This document shows positions 1 through 8,572 of a DNA stretch of 24,127 nt, piece by piece; positions within the stretch are counted from its first letter, which is position 1, and each line of letters opens with the position of its first letter. A model generated the notes under the pieces. It did not search any database and was not told the DNA's origin. It saw only the letters and a program-made list of their open reading frames with translations. Source of the stretch: CAZPHU01 sp964419255 (GTDB taxonomy: Bacteria; Fibrobacterota; Chitinivibrionia; Chitinivibrionales; CAYFVL01); NCBI GenBank assembly GCA_964419255.1, contig CAYQOU010000063.1, forward strand, positions 1 through 24,127, in the 5' to 3' direction. Position numbers and translations under genes: made by a program.

Positions 1-151
1 GTGGCAGTGAAGGGATTCAATGTTTGAAATGAATCGATGATCAGGCTGCGGGGAAAGGCTTAAGCATAAATATGCCAAGGCGATATAAATCTGCTTCGAT
101 CGATTCATTTTACGCTTCTGTCGGAAAATTTCCGATAATCTGATGAACGTT

Positions 152-808
152 TCAGGTCGTGGCCTCAGCAAGTTCAATTTTTGTAATGTCAAAAGATGAT
201 GCATTTTCGGGCACCGGACACTCTATTCTACCGTTTTCATCGCTGGTGAGCACACTTCCATCACTGAGAGTGATCTTTACTCCGGACATCACATTTTCGT
301 CTTCATCTTTGAAGGTAATAGTTGTTACACCGTTTGATATCGGGAAGAAATATTTATCGCTTTTTACCGGTTCACGAGATGTGCAGTGCCAGGCTTGAAC
401 CTCATAGTAGAAGCGGGCATCGGAGGGTTTCTGGTCATCCCGCAAATAATCGTCGTGTGCGAACAGTTTTTTAACCTCGCCCAGTGCCACTCCGTTTTCA
501 TCAGGAAAACCGTAGACCTGTTTTGCGGTGCACTCCTCTATTTCATTGTAGAAGGCGTTTACTTTGAAATGGATCCGCTTTTTTATCGTTTCTTTAAGGA
601 ATTTTACGTTTACTCTGACGTTGCACGGTTTGTTGAACTCAAAACCATCCTCCGGCTCGACAAGTTCCGGCTTCCCAAGCTCAACCTCCGGTTCTTCTTC
701 TTCCTGAACAGTCTCGATTTCTTCCTGTTCTGCCTGCTGTGTGTTTTTCTGACTTTTGGCAGCTTTGATGAATCCGGGCGAGTTAATATCATGCCATTTT
801 CCAGCCAT
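152..808 (-). CDS. Acidic protein of unknown function with a C-terminal beta-sandwich-like segment
   Basis: I do not recognise this 218-residue protein. The ATG at 808 is chosen because AAGGA lies 6 bases upstream; an ATG at 853 in the same frame has no comparable site. There is no signal peptide or membrane segment. Residues 20-50 are a Glu-rich linker. The centre is rich in aromatic and charged residues with alternating beta-like strands. The end (about 165-215) reads like a small Ig-like or carboxypeptidase-regulatory-like fold: a Thr-rich strand, then GVKITLSDGS followed by TSDENGRIEC, the pattern of a parameterised surface-protein repeat. Such modules occur in T6SS- or phage-tail-associated accessory proteins, but nothing nearby supports a secretion role. 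Its stop lies close to the window edge and any operon partner beyond it is unseen. The coding call is firm; the function is open. Confidence 0.7.
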   Translation of the reverse strand: MAGKWHDINSPGFIKAAKSQKNTQQAEQEEIETVQEEEEPEVELGKPELVEPEDGFEFNKPCNVRVNVKFLKETIKKRIHFKVNAFYNEIEECTAKQVYGFPDENGVALGEVKKLFAHDDYLRDDQKPSDARFYYEVQAWHCTSREPVKSDKYFFPISNGVTTITFKDEDENVMSGVKITLSDGSVLTSDENGRIECPVPENASSFDITKIELAEATT

Positions 809-1239
809 AATATATCCTTGTTTTGAGAGAGTGAAATTGCATCGTATGGGCATCTTCGTAATACAAATTCTCTTTTCATGAATATACTTTAATCATCGCC
901 CAGATGACATCTTTTAAGAATCTGCATGGTGAGGGCACTATAAGGAATTTCCTGTTAGCCGCCTGATGACTCTCCCTGACCTGTTGCGGTGTAACAAGAT
1001 TCGTGCTTTTGGGCATAGCGGCGTAGGAGGATAAGATGGTGCAACACACGCAACTGATGATGCAAAGCCATTACACCACCTGTTCACCGCTCCGGGGTTG
1101 TATTCCGGGGGGCCCCTTTTGTAGTATATTAATGGGGCGGCGACAACAAAGCAGTCGCCTTGAATTGGTGGTAATCTTTACGGTTTTGAAAAAGGTTGTA
1201 AGCGGCAAACCGACCGGTTTATAAGAAAGGATCGGGGTT
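809..1239. other. Intergenic region between divergent genes
   Basis: This 431-base stretch separates the acidic protein (-) from the beta-CASP gene (+) and must carry promoters for both. A TATATT box occurs near 885-890 on the minus strand, and TTGTAA...TATAAG precedes 1240 on the plus strand with 18-base spacing; both are weak matches. A GC-rich segment at about 1091-1120 contains two CCGGGG direct repeats and a GGGG/CCCC pair followed by TTTT, possibly a hairpin. The only ORF with a good ribosome site is listed separately (1036-1224). No RNA gene was recognised. Confidence 0.4.
1036..1224 (+). CDS. Doubtful small ORF with a strong Shine-Dalgarno site
   Basis: This 62-codon ORF is preceded by a perfect AGGAGG (1025-1030) five bases before the ATG and ends 15 bases before the beta-CASP gene, as a leader peptide or small upstream gene would. 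The composition is not convincingly protein-like: no membrane segment, scattered Cys, Pro and Gly, and a possible GC-rich hairpin inside the frame. It may instead be chance. I do not assign a function. Confidence 0.25.
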   Translation: MVQHTQLMMQSHYTTCSPLRGCIPGGPFCSILMGRRQQSSRLELVVIFTVLKKVVSGKPTGL

Positions 1240-3735
1240 ATGAAGATCAGCTTCTGCGGAGGAGCGGGCTCAATAGGCGCTTCCTGCGCACTGCTTGAAT
1301 GTGGTGACAGTTCACTCATTATCGATTGCGGCATTCGTATGGGGGAAAACCAATCGCCTCTGCCCGATCTATCCATTCTCAATCACTGCTCACCGGAGGC
1401 GATCCTTGTTACCCACGCCCACACTGACCACAGCGGTGCATTGCCGGTTCTTGCGGCCACATTCCCGCACCTGCCGATCGTCACGACTCCCCCGAGTATC
1501 GATCTTATTACTATCCTTCTGAACGATTCGCTCAAGCTGATGAATTCACCGGAACGGGAAGCGGATATTCCGCTGTTTACAAAGGAGCAGGTGAATCAGG
1601 TGATACACAATTTTCTTCCTCTTCACCAGGGTGAGACCCGTCGATTTGGCCCATTTAGCTGTACCTTCTATCCCGCCGGCCATATCCTCGGTGCATCCAT
1701 GCTGCATATAACCACCGAAGATGGGCACGTGCTTTTCACCGGCGATTACAGCGCAGGGATGCAGCGCACGGTGGGCTCGGTGCTAAAGCCACAACTGCCG
1801 GTCGATCTGATGGTGACCGAATCCACCTATGGAAATCGGCTTCATGAAGAGCGCAAAGCGGCCGAAACCAGGTTTATTTCTCAGGTGCGGGAAGTTATCC
1901 AACGGGATGGGCGTGTGCTTATTCCGTCGTTTGCGGTAGGGCGGGCACAGGAGATTCTGCTTATTCTTCGCACCGCCATGCGAAATGGTCATTTGGAGAA
2001 AACCCCGTTGTACGTGGACGGCATGGTGCGGTCGGTCTGCAACATCTACTCAAAACATGAACGGTATGTTACCCGGAGCCTGGCGCATGATATAAAGACA
2101 CAGCCGCATCCGTTTTTTACCGACACAATCGAAGCTGTTCACACTCCCCAGCAGCGTCAGGCCGCATTGTGCCGTCGACCGGCTATCTTCGTCGCTTCCA
2201 GCGGAATGCTCAGCGGAGGGGCGTCGGTGGTCTATGCCAGGGAGCTTTTGCGAGACGAACGTGATGCGGTGCTTCTTACCGGCTACCAGGATGAGGAGGC
2301 CCCCGGCAGAAAGCTTCTGGCCTTGGCGGAGAAGACGGGGGAGAAGAAGACCGTGGTCCTGCAGGGGGAGTCAATCGAGGTTAACGCGACGGTATCGCTG
2401 TTTGGCCTTTCGGCGCATGCCGATCGGCTGCAGATGGCGGGGCTGGTCGAGGCGTGCAGGCCAAGAACCGTCGTTTTAGTCCATGGCGATCTGTCGGCAC
2501 GGCAGGCGCTTGGCCAGGCCCTGGGCTGTGGGGACTGTGTGTGCGCTCATGACGGGCAAAGCATCGAGCGCAGCTATGCGCTGCGACGCCCTGCGGGTGA
2601 TAACCGTCACTACTATCTTCCGGGGGAGGGTGACATCCCCCAGATCAGGGCTCTGTTGGGCCCCCCTTCATCGGTGGCTTTGAAAGCAAGTTCGGTTGCG
2701 CAGGGCTGGTTTGGCGAGAGGATGAGTGGAGATGTAATTGAACGCTTCGTTCAGCGACTTATCGATTTAGATCTTGTGCGACGTCATGATACCCGGCGCA
2801 CGATGCTGTATGTTCTGCATCCCACCCAATCCGAGGCTCTGAGTGATGAGGCCAGGCTGATCGAGCAGCTTAAATCAGAGAATCCGAAGGGAAAACTTTT
2901 GGAACACTGTATGCGCATGCGAGTGGATGTTCCGACGACCGAATGGGGTACCGATGGCGGCTTTCATACCGCCCGGATGGTATTGGAAATCGAAAATGAC
3001 ACGCTCGATAGTGGAATCCAACATTCAAGTGATAAAGCCGCGGCGGAGCAAATCGCCGCTCGTGCACTTCTCAAGCTCTGCGAACAGGCCGTTCTGGCCG
3101 ATATCGACGGCACCATTCATGATATCGATGAGCGTGAGGCCGCGCGGCTGAAAGCGGACAACGCCAAAGGATTGCTTCTGGAGAGATGCGCGAAAAGGGG
3201 AGTTGAAGCTCCCGTATTTGAGTCGCGGGCGGTAGGCGGTTTGTGGTGCACCCGCGTACGTGTGAATGTTTCGCATACGGCGCAAGACTGCGACTGGTAT
3301 CGACACAGCAACAAAAAGATTACGGAGCATGGCGCGGCAGCCCGGATGCTTTCTGTCCTGCTCGACCAGCATCCGTCCCCCGAAACTGCCGCTTTGAAGC
3401 AAGATTTTAAAACGAGCCCCGAATCCGGTAATCCGGTCTCCGTGTCCGCCGATTCATCAGAGGCATCTAAAAAAAAGAGCTCAACCGATCCGTACACATC
3501 GCTTATCCTTCTCAAACAGCATGGCTATCTTTTTGACTATGGATTCACAGATCATGGGGGCAGTGGTCCGTCGCATGCTCCCGTCTTCGAATGCAGCTGC
3601 TGGGCACAGCTCGATACCGGCAAGCGTATCGAATCGCCAGTCTGTGCCGCTCGATCCAAAAAAGGCGCCCGGCGCAGTAGTGCGGAGGCGGTATCGAAAA
3701 TGATTGGTGAGATTATAGAAACGGGGACGGACTAG
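1240..3735 (+). CDS. Metallo-beta-lactamase/beta-CASP ribonuclease fused to three dsRNA-binding motifs
   Basis: An 831-residue probable zinc-dependent RNA nuclease. The MBL signature is complete: HAHTDH at 59-64, H148 in PAGHILGA, D169 in FTGDYS. The beta-CASP part follows, with ESTYG (194-198), PSFAVGRAQE (229-238), the VASSGMLSGG motif, and H393 in GLSAHADR. This is the layout of the CPSF73/RNase J/TTHA0252 family. Residues about 470-535 look like a winged helix. Three dsRBD-like units follow: about 540-615 (begins NPKGKLLE), 631-711 (begins NAKGLLLE) and 749-829. The third is the most canonical, with GPSH (776-779) and SKKGA (806-810). The first keeps a degenerate GFH and the second lacks the GPxH loop. 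A Ser/Lys-rich linker separates units two and three. Family members usually end after the nuclease core, so nearly half of this protein is appended RNA-binding sequence. It likely acts in the cytoplasm on structured RNA. It stands alone, with a possible terminator behind it. No frameshift or missing catalytic residue was seen. Confidence 0.9.
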   Translation: MKISFCGGAGSIGASCALLECGDSSLIIDCGIRMGENQSPLPDLSILNHCSPEAILVTHAHTDHSGALPVLAATFPHLPIVTTPPSIDLITILLNDSLKLMNSPEREADIPLFTKEQVNQVIHNFLPLHQGETRRFGPFSCTFYPAGHILGASMLHITTEDGHVLFTGDYSAGMQRTVGSVLKPQLPVDLMVTESTYGNRLHEERKAAETRFISQVREVIQRDGRVLIPSFAVGRAQEILLILRTAMRNGHLEKTPLYVDGMVRSVCNIYSKHERYVTRSLAHDIKTQPHPFFTDTIEAVHTPQQRQAALCRRPAIFVASSGMLSGGASVVYARELLRDERDAVLLTGYQDEEAPGRKLLALAEKTGEKKTVVLQGESIEVNATVSLFGLSAHADRLQMAGLVEACRPRTVVLVHGDLSARQALGQALGCGDCVCAHDGQSIERSYALRRPAGDNRHYYLPGEGDIPQIRALLGPPSSVALKASSVAQGWFGERMSGDVIERFVQRLIDLDLVRRHDTRRTMLYVLHPTQSEALSDEARLIEQLKSENPKGKLLEHCMRMRVDVPTTEWGTDGGFHTARMVLEIENDTLDSGIQHSSDKAAAEQIAARALLKLCEQAVLADIDGTIHDIDEREAARLKADNAKGLLLERCAKRGVEAPVFESRAVGGLWCTRVRVNVSHTAQDCDWYRHSNKKITEHGAAARMLSVLLDQHPSPETAALKQDFKTSPESGNPVSVSADSSEASKKKSSTDPYTSLILLKQHGYLFDYGFTDHGGSGPSHAPVFECSCWAQLDTGKRIESPVCAARSKKGARRSSAEAVSKMIGEIIETGTD

Positions 3736-3790
3736 CTTTAATCCCTTTTCGACCGTGGTCGACAGGAGAGCCGGTTCAGCCGCAAAAACA

Positions 3791-3815
3791 GAAGCGCCGC
3801 ACTTCGCGGCGTTTC
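3791..3815 (+). terminator. GC-rich hairpin after the beta-CASP gene
   Basis: Ten-base stem (3791-3800 with 3806-3815, one G-T pair) and ACTTC loop, preceded by an A-run and ending in TTTC. It lies 55 bases after the stop codon. The U-tract is short, so termination strength is uncertain. Confidence 0.45.
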
Positions 3816-3817
3816 TC

Positions 3818-4323
3818 ATGCCCGATGTAATCGCCGCAAGTCCCACGGAAAGAACCCAGAAGACCATAAATCCTTTTTTGGAAGAAACCGGCTTGAATGC
3901 CCAGATATGGGTTGAGATTAACTATGCTGTGGGGGAGAGCCCACCGGCCAGCCGCTCCCCACAGAAAGAGAGGAGCGGGTCTGGAGAATGGATGTAGAGA
4001 CGATATCGGATAATTTTACCTTTCCCACTGAAGAGGACACCTGCTACTGGTGGCCCGAGACCTATGAGGAGGGGCTGTTTATGGTGATGGGCGCCCGGGA
4101 CAGAATCCTTGAATACAGCCAGAGCGGGAAGACCCTCATGATAATCGGGCATGCGGTGAACGGAAACATGCTTCCTGGCCTGTTGCGGGGCTACGATATG
4201 CTCCAAAACGAACCGGAAAGAGGAGTATATCTGATGAATGCAGCGGTAAATCTGTTGACCCAGGACACCGAGACTGGAGAATTTAGCCTGGAGCAGAATA
4301 TTTATCTGCCATCGAGGGAGTAG
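3818..4323 (+). pseudogene. Remnant of a histidine phosphatase (phosphoglycerate-mutase superfamily)
   Basis: Two adjacent frames together read as the C-terminal two thirds of a histidine phosphatase. From about 3818, frame 2 gives PDVIAASPTERTQKT and then a Trp-containing stretch, as at the S-P-x-x-R-T site of this fold. Frame 1 from about 3925 gives CCGGEPTGQPLP and, later, IIGHAVNGNML with the second catalytic His, ending at 4323. The frames join at 3924-3926, where one missing base explains the shift (homologues typically have an N-E-C-C-like motif here). The N-terminal third with the essential RHG catalytic motif is absent: upstream lies only a hairpin and then the beta-CASP stop. An ATG at 3988 could start a 111-residue fragment, but it lacks the first catalytic histidine. 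I infer a decayed gene, 5'-truncated and frameshifted. A sequencing error could explain the shift but not the missing N-terminus. Confidence 0.65.
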
Positions 4324-4404
4324 GTAGATTTCCAGACAGTTCACGATAGTTGTTAAAAACACTAACAGAATCCCGGAAAATAGAAAATATCGGAGTAATC
4401 TATG

Positions 4405-5586
4405 TCATCGTGACAAAAAGTCCAGCACCATCGCCGCATGCAATGCCATACCATGGCGGATTGCACTTTCATCGGGGAGGAACTGTGAGGAATGGATGCC
4501 GGACATGGTTTTTTTGTTGGGGGGACGTACGCCGAGGTGCACGTAAAGGCCCGGAGCTTTGCGCTGATAGTAGGCGAAATCCTCAGAATACATGGTTGGA
4601 TGCGGGCGGGTGATGACCTGATTGTCGCCCAGCAGATTGGCAAAAACTTTCTGTGCCCGTGATGTCAAGTCCGGGTCGTTATATCCGCTTGGGTAGGAGT
4701 GTTCGATCTGCAGCTCGATTTGTGCACGATACGATTGAGCTACCCCTTTGAGCAGTTGCCTCAGTCTGGTCTCCAGTTTCTTTTGAAGAGCTTCCGAAAA
4801 AGTACGAATAGTACCGTAAAAGCGGGCCTCATCGGGTATGACGTTTCTTTTTGTGCCCGCCTCGATCTTTCCGATTGTCAAAACCGCCGGTTCGAAGGGA
4901 GGCGATTCGCGACTGATCAAGGTCTGCAGCCCAACGATCATCGATGATGCACAGACGATTGGATCGATTGTCTGCTCGGGAGTAGCGCCGTGACCACCGC
5001 GCCCCCTGACGCATGCATCAAACACCAGGATGCCGGAAAAATCATCCCCCGATTTCACTCCAACCTGTCCGGTTGCGTGATCCGCGCTCACATGCATGCC
5101 GAACACGGCATCGGCTTTAGTGGGGAATGCCTTTTCTTTTATCATGCGTAAAGCGCCACCGGGCTCGACTTCTTCTGACGGCTGAAACAAAAAAACTACC
5201 GTTCCCCGAAATTGATCCTGTAGGTCTATTAGGAGTCGTGCGGCTCCCAGAAGAATGGCGGTGTGCATATCATGCCCACAGGCGTGCATCACACCTTTGT
5301 TCCGAGAACAGTACGGGAGATCGTTTATTTCCTCCACGGGAAGTGCATCGATATCGGCACGAAGTACCAGTGTCTTGCCTGTCCCGTTTGTAAGTGTCGC
5401 GACAACACCGGTGTTGCCGGCATACATCTTGGGGGCCAAACCAAATCTTTCCAGCTCATGGAAAATGAGACGGGCGGTATCATACTCGTTACCCGACAAC
5501 TCCGGATTCTGATGAATCGTGCGGCGGATGGTTACTACCGACTCGTATAGTGAATCGATTAGTGCATACAGATTTTTTGTATCCAT
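4405..5586 (-). CDS. M20 family amidohydrolase/carboxypeptidase
   Basis: A 393-residue zinc amidohydrolase of the M20D type (HipO/IAA-amino-acid hydrolase-like) that cleaves N-acyl amino acids or related amides; the substrate cannot be told from sequence. RADIDALP lies at 76-83, HACGHDMH at 101-108 (metal ligands Cys103 and His105), the catalytic Glu pair at 138-139 in QPSEE, and GMH with His165. A dimerisation lid begins near RGRGGHGATP, and a late GIHSSQF supplies the last metal His. Length is normal and there is no signal peptide, so it is probably cytoplasmic. Its ATG overlaps the DUF58 stop by one base (TGATG), implying translational coupling as the last gene of the MoxR operon. A peptidase in this position suggests recycling of envelope-derived peptides or amides, which is inference. 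Confidence 0.92.
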   Translation of the reverse strand: MDTKNLYALIDSLYESVVTIRRTIHQNPELSGNEYDTARLIFHELERFGLAPKMYAGNTGVVATLTNGTGKTLVLRADIDALPVEEINDLPYCSRNKGVMHACGHDMHTAILLGAARLLIDLQDQFRGTVVFLFQPSEEVEPGGALRMIKEKAFPTKADAVFGMHVSADHATGQVGVKSGDDFSGILVFDACVRGRGGHGATPEQTIDPIVCASSMIVGLQTLISRESPPFEPAVLTIGKIEAGTKRNVIPDEARFYGTIRTFSEALQKKLETRLRQLLKGVAQSYRAQIELQIEHSYPSGYNDPDLTSRAQKVFANLLGDNQVITRPHPTMYSEDFAYYQRKAPGLYVHLGVRPPNKKTMSGIHSSQFLPDESAIRHGMALHAAMVLDFLSR

Positions 5587-6464
5587 CAGCTGAATGCCTT
5601 CTCCCGTTTCCTGAAGAAACGGATCAGCGGCTCTACGTAATCTCCACCGGTGGATACGGGGACCTCATCCACCCTGATGGATTTAAAAAAAGAACTGGTC
5701 TGCTTTCTGCGGCTTAAGGCTTCCTGTTTATACTGCTCGCGAAATTTTTTACTGCCCGAATCCACCAACATCCGTTCGCCGGTTTCGTGATCCTCCAGCT
5801 CTAATAATCCCACATTGGGAATCTCCAACTCCCGGGGATCGGTGAGGCTGATTGCAATCAGGTCATGGCGCTTGGAGGCGATTCGCAGGGAGGACTGGTA
5901 TCCGGAATCGATAAAATCTGAAACGAGAAATACCACCGATTTCTTGCGTTGAATACGATTGAGGTATTTTATGGCCTCTTGGATATTTGTTCCCGAGTTT
6001 TTCGGTTTGAAATAGAGAAGCTCCCGAATCACCCGTAGAACGTGGTTTTTTCCTTTTTTGGGAGGGATAAACCTTTCGACCTCGGAGGTGAATATTAAAA
6101 GACCGACACGGTCGTTGTTTTTAATGGCTGAGAAAGCCAAAACCGCGCAGAGTTCCACAGCGGTTTCCGCTTTCATCTTCTCAAATGATCCAAACATACC
6201 GCTTGCCGAGGCGTCCACCACAAGCATCACCGTCAACTCGCGCTCTTCCACATGTTGCTTTACAAAGGGTTCTCCCATGCGCGCGGTGACATTCCAGTCA
6301 ATCATCCGAATGTCGTCGCCGTCTGTATAGTTGCGCACCTCGGAAAACTCCATTCCGCGGCCTTTAAACACGCTGTGATATTCACCCGAAAGCATCGCGT
6401 CAACTATACTCTGGGTCTTTATCTCTATTCGCCGTACCTTCTGCAATATTTCTTTTGGTATCAT
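5586..6464 (-). CDS. DUF58 domain protein (vWA-like, MoxR partner)
   Basis: A 292-residue DUF58 protein. The family hallmark lies at about 35-62: GRGMEFSEVRNY, then DGDDIRMIDW. A vWA-like core follows with the metal-site motif DASAS at 84-88. DUF58 proteins are nearly always encoded next to a MoxR ATPase and are thought to be clients or adaptors in envelope or metalloprotein maturation. No transmembrane segment is visible, so it belongs to the soluble group. Its ATG overlaps the upstream gene's stop (ATGA, 6461-6464) and its stop overlaps the next start, so it is an internal operon gene. Confidence 0.9.
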   Translation of the reverse strand: MIPKEILQKVRRIEIKTQSIVDAMLSGEYHSVFKGRGMEFSEVRNYTDGDDIRMIDWNVTARMGEPFVKQHVEERELTVMLVVDASASGMFGSFEKMKAETAVELCAVLAFSAIKNNDRVGLLIFTSEVERFIPPKKGKNHVLRVIRELLYFKPKNSGTNIQEAIKYLNRIQRKKSVVFLVSDFIDSGYQSSLRIASKRHDLIAISLTDPRELEIPNVGLLELEDHETGERMLVDSGSKKFREQYKQEALSRRKQTSSFFKSIRVDEVPVSTGGDYVEPLIRFFRKREKAFS

Positions 6465-7435
6465 AATGTTGCCGTGTCCAGTTCCAGAAGCAGTGCCTGA
6501 AGGGATTCCAGCTGTTTACCGGTTCGTCTAATCCGCAGCCTGGCAACAAGCAAAACTCCCAGATTAAATAGCAGTATGAATCCCGCGATACTTCCCCATT
6601 TAACGGTCGTCATGACCTTCTTTCGTGTCTTGCCCACTAACGCTTCCGCCTCGACTCTTGCCGCATACACCTCCTTGATAGCCTTAACCGTGGATGCATC
6701 GGCTTTTCCCGAAACCTCGAGGCCGTTATTCTGTTGAAATTGCGTGTAGGCATCACTCAGCGTATGTGTGTCATAACCCAGGAATGTCAAGGTGGTAACC
6801 ATCTCTGCCCGCATGTTTTTGCGCTGATTACGACTCATCTCCAGAAACTCATGCCCATTGGAATATGATAATCCGAAAGGATACTGTTCCGCAAGACGGG
6901 CGTAAGCATCGGCTGCAGCATTGTAGTCCAGATTCCTTTGGCTGTAGAAAGCTATCTCAAACAGGGCGTCATCGGCGACATCACTGTCGGGATACCGGTC
7001 CACGATTCTGTTCATCACAGAAAGCATCATGGAATCCTGCTCGACCTTGCGATATGTTTTACCCAGCCATAAAAGGTATTCCGGTTTAGTATCCACCTTG
7101 ACCACATATTGAAAATTCTTCAGGGCATTTTTGAAATCATTGTTTTTGAAATACTGCAAACCGGATCTGAAATACAAATCGGGAGGATCCTTTTCACGCC
7201 CTACATGCAGGTCATTTGGCGATCGCTTTTTCCGGGATGCCGGCGGCGGGGTGGTAAGCTGTTTCTGCGAAGATGGTGATATCGGTTTGGTGCGCTGAAA
7301 TTTCTCCAGATCATCTTTCTCTACAGATATTATGCCCCGTTCCTCGTCATAGATAAGAACCTTTTCGGCCCTCACCGTAGCGGCAAACTGCCACAGGCAC
7401 AGAATAAGAACGGATGTAAAGAGGTGTATCTGCAT
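6461..7435 (-). CDS. TPR-repeat protein with a peptidoglycan-binding-like domain and C-terminal membrane anchor
   Basis: Start set at 7435 because the product then begins with a signal peptide (residues 1-23, cleavage after VRA) and GGAA lies upstream; an earlier ATG at 7501 would overlap the MoxR gene and hide the signal. The mature 300-residue protein has a Pro/Ser/Lys-rich linker (45-80), tetratricopeptide-like helices (about 85-200), a stretch at about 208-258 resembling peptidoglycan-binding domain 1 (LGYDTHTLSDAYTQFQQNNG, then a Gly-Lys turn), a single transmembrane helix at about 281-299 and a short basic tail. This predicts a periplasmic protein touching the cell wall and tethered to the inner membrane. 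In related operons this position is often taken by BatE-like TPR or CcmH-like proteins. The function is inferred from domains and context only. Confidence 0.8.
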   Translation of the reverse strand: MQIHLFTSVLILCLWQFAATVRAEKVLIYDEERGIISVEKDDLEKFQRTKPISPSSQKQLTTPPPASRKKRSPNDLHVGREKDPPDLYFRSGLQYFKNNDFKNALKNFQYVVKVDTKPEYLLWLGKTYRKVEQDSMMLSVMNRIVDRYPDSDVADDALFEIAFYSQRNLDYNAAADAYARLAEQYPFGLSYSNGHEFLEMSRNQRKNMRAEMVTTLTFLGYDTHTLSDAYTQFQQNNGLEVSGKADASTVKAIKEVYAARVEAEALVGKTRKKVMTTVKWGSIAGFILLFNLGVLLVARLRIRRTGKQLESLQALLLELDTATL

Positions 7436-7460
7436 ATGTTTCCGGTATTGCTGTTTATTT

Positions 7461-8450
7461 TCAGGGTACTTCCACACTGTCAAAAACTTTCTGCACAACA
7501 TCTTCCGGCGTAATATTTTCGGCTTCCGCCTCGTAGGTCACGATCACCCTGTGACGCAAAATATCCATGCCTACCGATTTGACATCCTCCGGTGTTACAT
7601 ATCCCCTCCCTTTGATAAAGGCATGTGCCCGGGCTGCTCTGGTCAGAAAAATCGTTGCTCTGGGGGAGGCGCCGTATTCGAGCAGGTCCGCAAGCTCGGT
7701 CAGACCACTTTCGGCAGGTTGACGGGTCGTTACGACCAGATTGATAATATAATCTTCCACCTTCGGATCCATGTAGATGTCATTTACTACTTCACGGGCC
7801 GAAAGAATCGCCTCCGCGGAAATTGCTTTGTTTACTTCCGGCACAACACCTGTTGCCATACGGGAGAGAATGTCGCGTTCCTCCTCTTTGGTAGGATATT
7901 CGATCTTAAGCTTCAGCATGAATCTGTCCACCTGGGCCTCCGGCAACGGATATGTCCCTTCCTGCTCGATCGGGTTCTGAGTAGCCATCACCAGAAACGG
8001 CTCGCTGAGTGGATAGGTCTTGTCGCCAATGGTCACCTGACGTTCCTGCATCGCCTCCAGAAGAGCGCTTTGCACCTTGGCCGGAGCACGGTTGATTTCG
8101 TCGGCAAGTATGATATTGGAGAAGATAGGGCCGGTTTTGGGCACAAATTCTCCCGTCTTCTGATTATACACCATAGTACCGATTAAGTCAGCAGGAAGAA
8201 GATCCGGGGTAAACTGGATTCGTTTAAACCCGGTGTCGATTGCCTTGGCAAGCGTGGAAACCGAGAGGGTCTTTGCCAGCCCGGGCACACCTTCCAGAAG
8301 AATATGGCCGCGGGTGAGTAAGCTGATCAGCAGTCGGTCGACCATCTGTTTCTGACCGACTATCACCTTTCCCATTTCCTGCTTAACCGCGGTTACGAAA
8401 CTGTTCTTTTCCTTGATACGATCATTCAATGCTGCAATATCAACGCTCAT
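7461..8450 (-). CDS. MoxR family AAA+ ATPase
   Basis: A 329-residue MoxR ATPase. Walker A is GVPGLAKT (54-61), Walker B is IILADE (113-118), sensor 1 is ATQNP (156-160), followed by EQEGTYPLPEAQVDRF with the arginine motif typical of the family. A GTG at 8453 immediately precedes the ATG at 8450; AGGA eight bases upstream favours the ATG. It leads a four-gene operon with a 25-base gap to the TPR gene. MoxR proteins act as chaperone-like ATPases that remodel or activate partners with vWA domains, here most likely the DUF58 protein. Confidence 0.95.
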   Translation of the reverse strand: MSVDIAALNDRIKEKNSFVTAVKQEMGKVIVGQKQMVDRLLISLLTRGHILLEGVPGLAKTLSVSTLAKAIDTGFKRIQFTPDLLPADLIGTMVYNQKTGEFVPKTGPIFSNIILADEINRAPAKVQSALLEAMQERQVTIGDKTYPLSEPFLVMATQNPIEQEGTYPLPEAQVDRFMLKLKIEYPTKEEERDILSRMATGVVPEVNKAISAEAILSAREVVNDIYMDPKVEDYIINLVVTTRQPAESGLTELADLLEYGASPRATIFLTRAARAHAFIKGRGYVTPEDVKSVGMDILRHRVIVTYEAEAENITPEDVVQKVFDSVEVP

Positions 8451-8572
8451 CACACCTGTCCTTTCCCTGCAAAGAGGCCGTGAGTGGGTCTGCTATCAAT
8501 TAAAAATAACCTGAGTCGGGCGATTTTTTCGCAGTGATTCATACAATCCCCTTGTGGCAGAGGGATTTCAGC

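Noticed and set aside
3755..3997. 80-codon ORF after the beta-CASP gene as an independent gene
   Set aside because: Its second half reads as part of the phosphatase remnant and its first half runs through a hairpin; it is better explained as pseudogene sequence.
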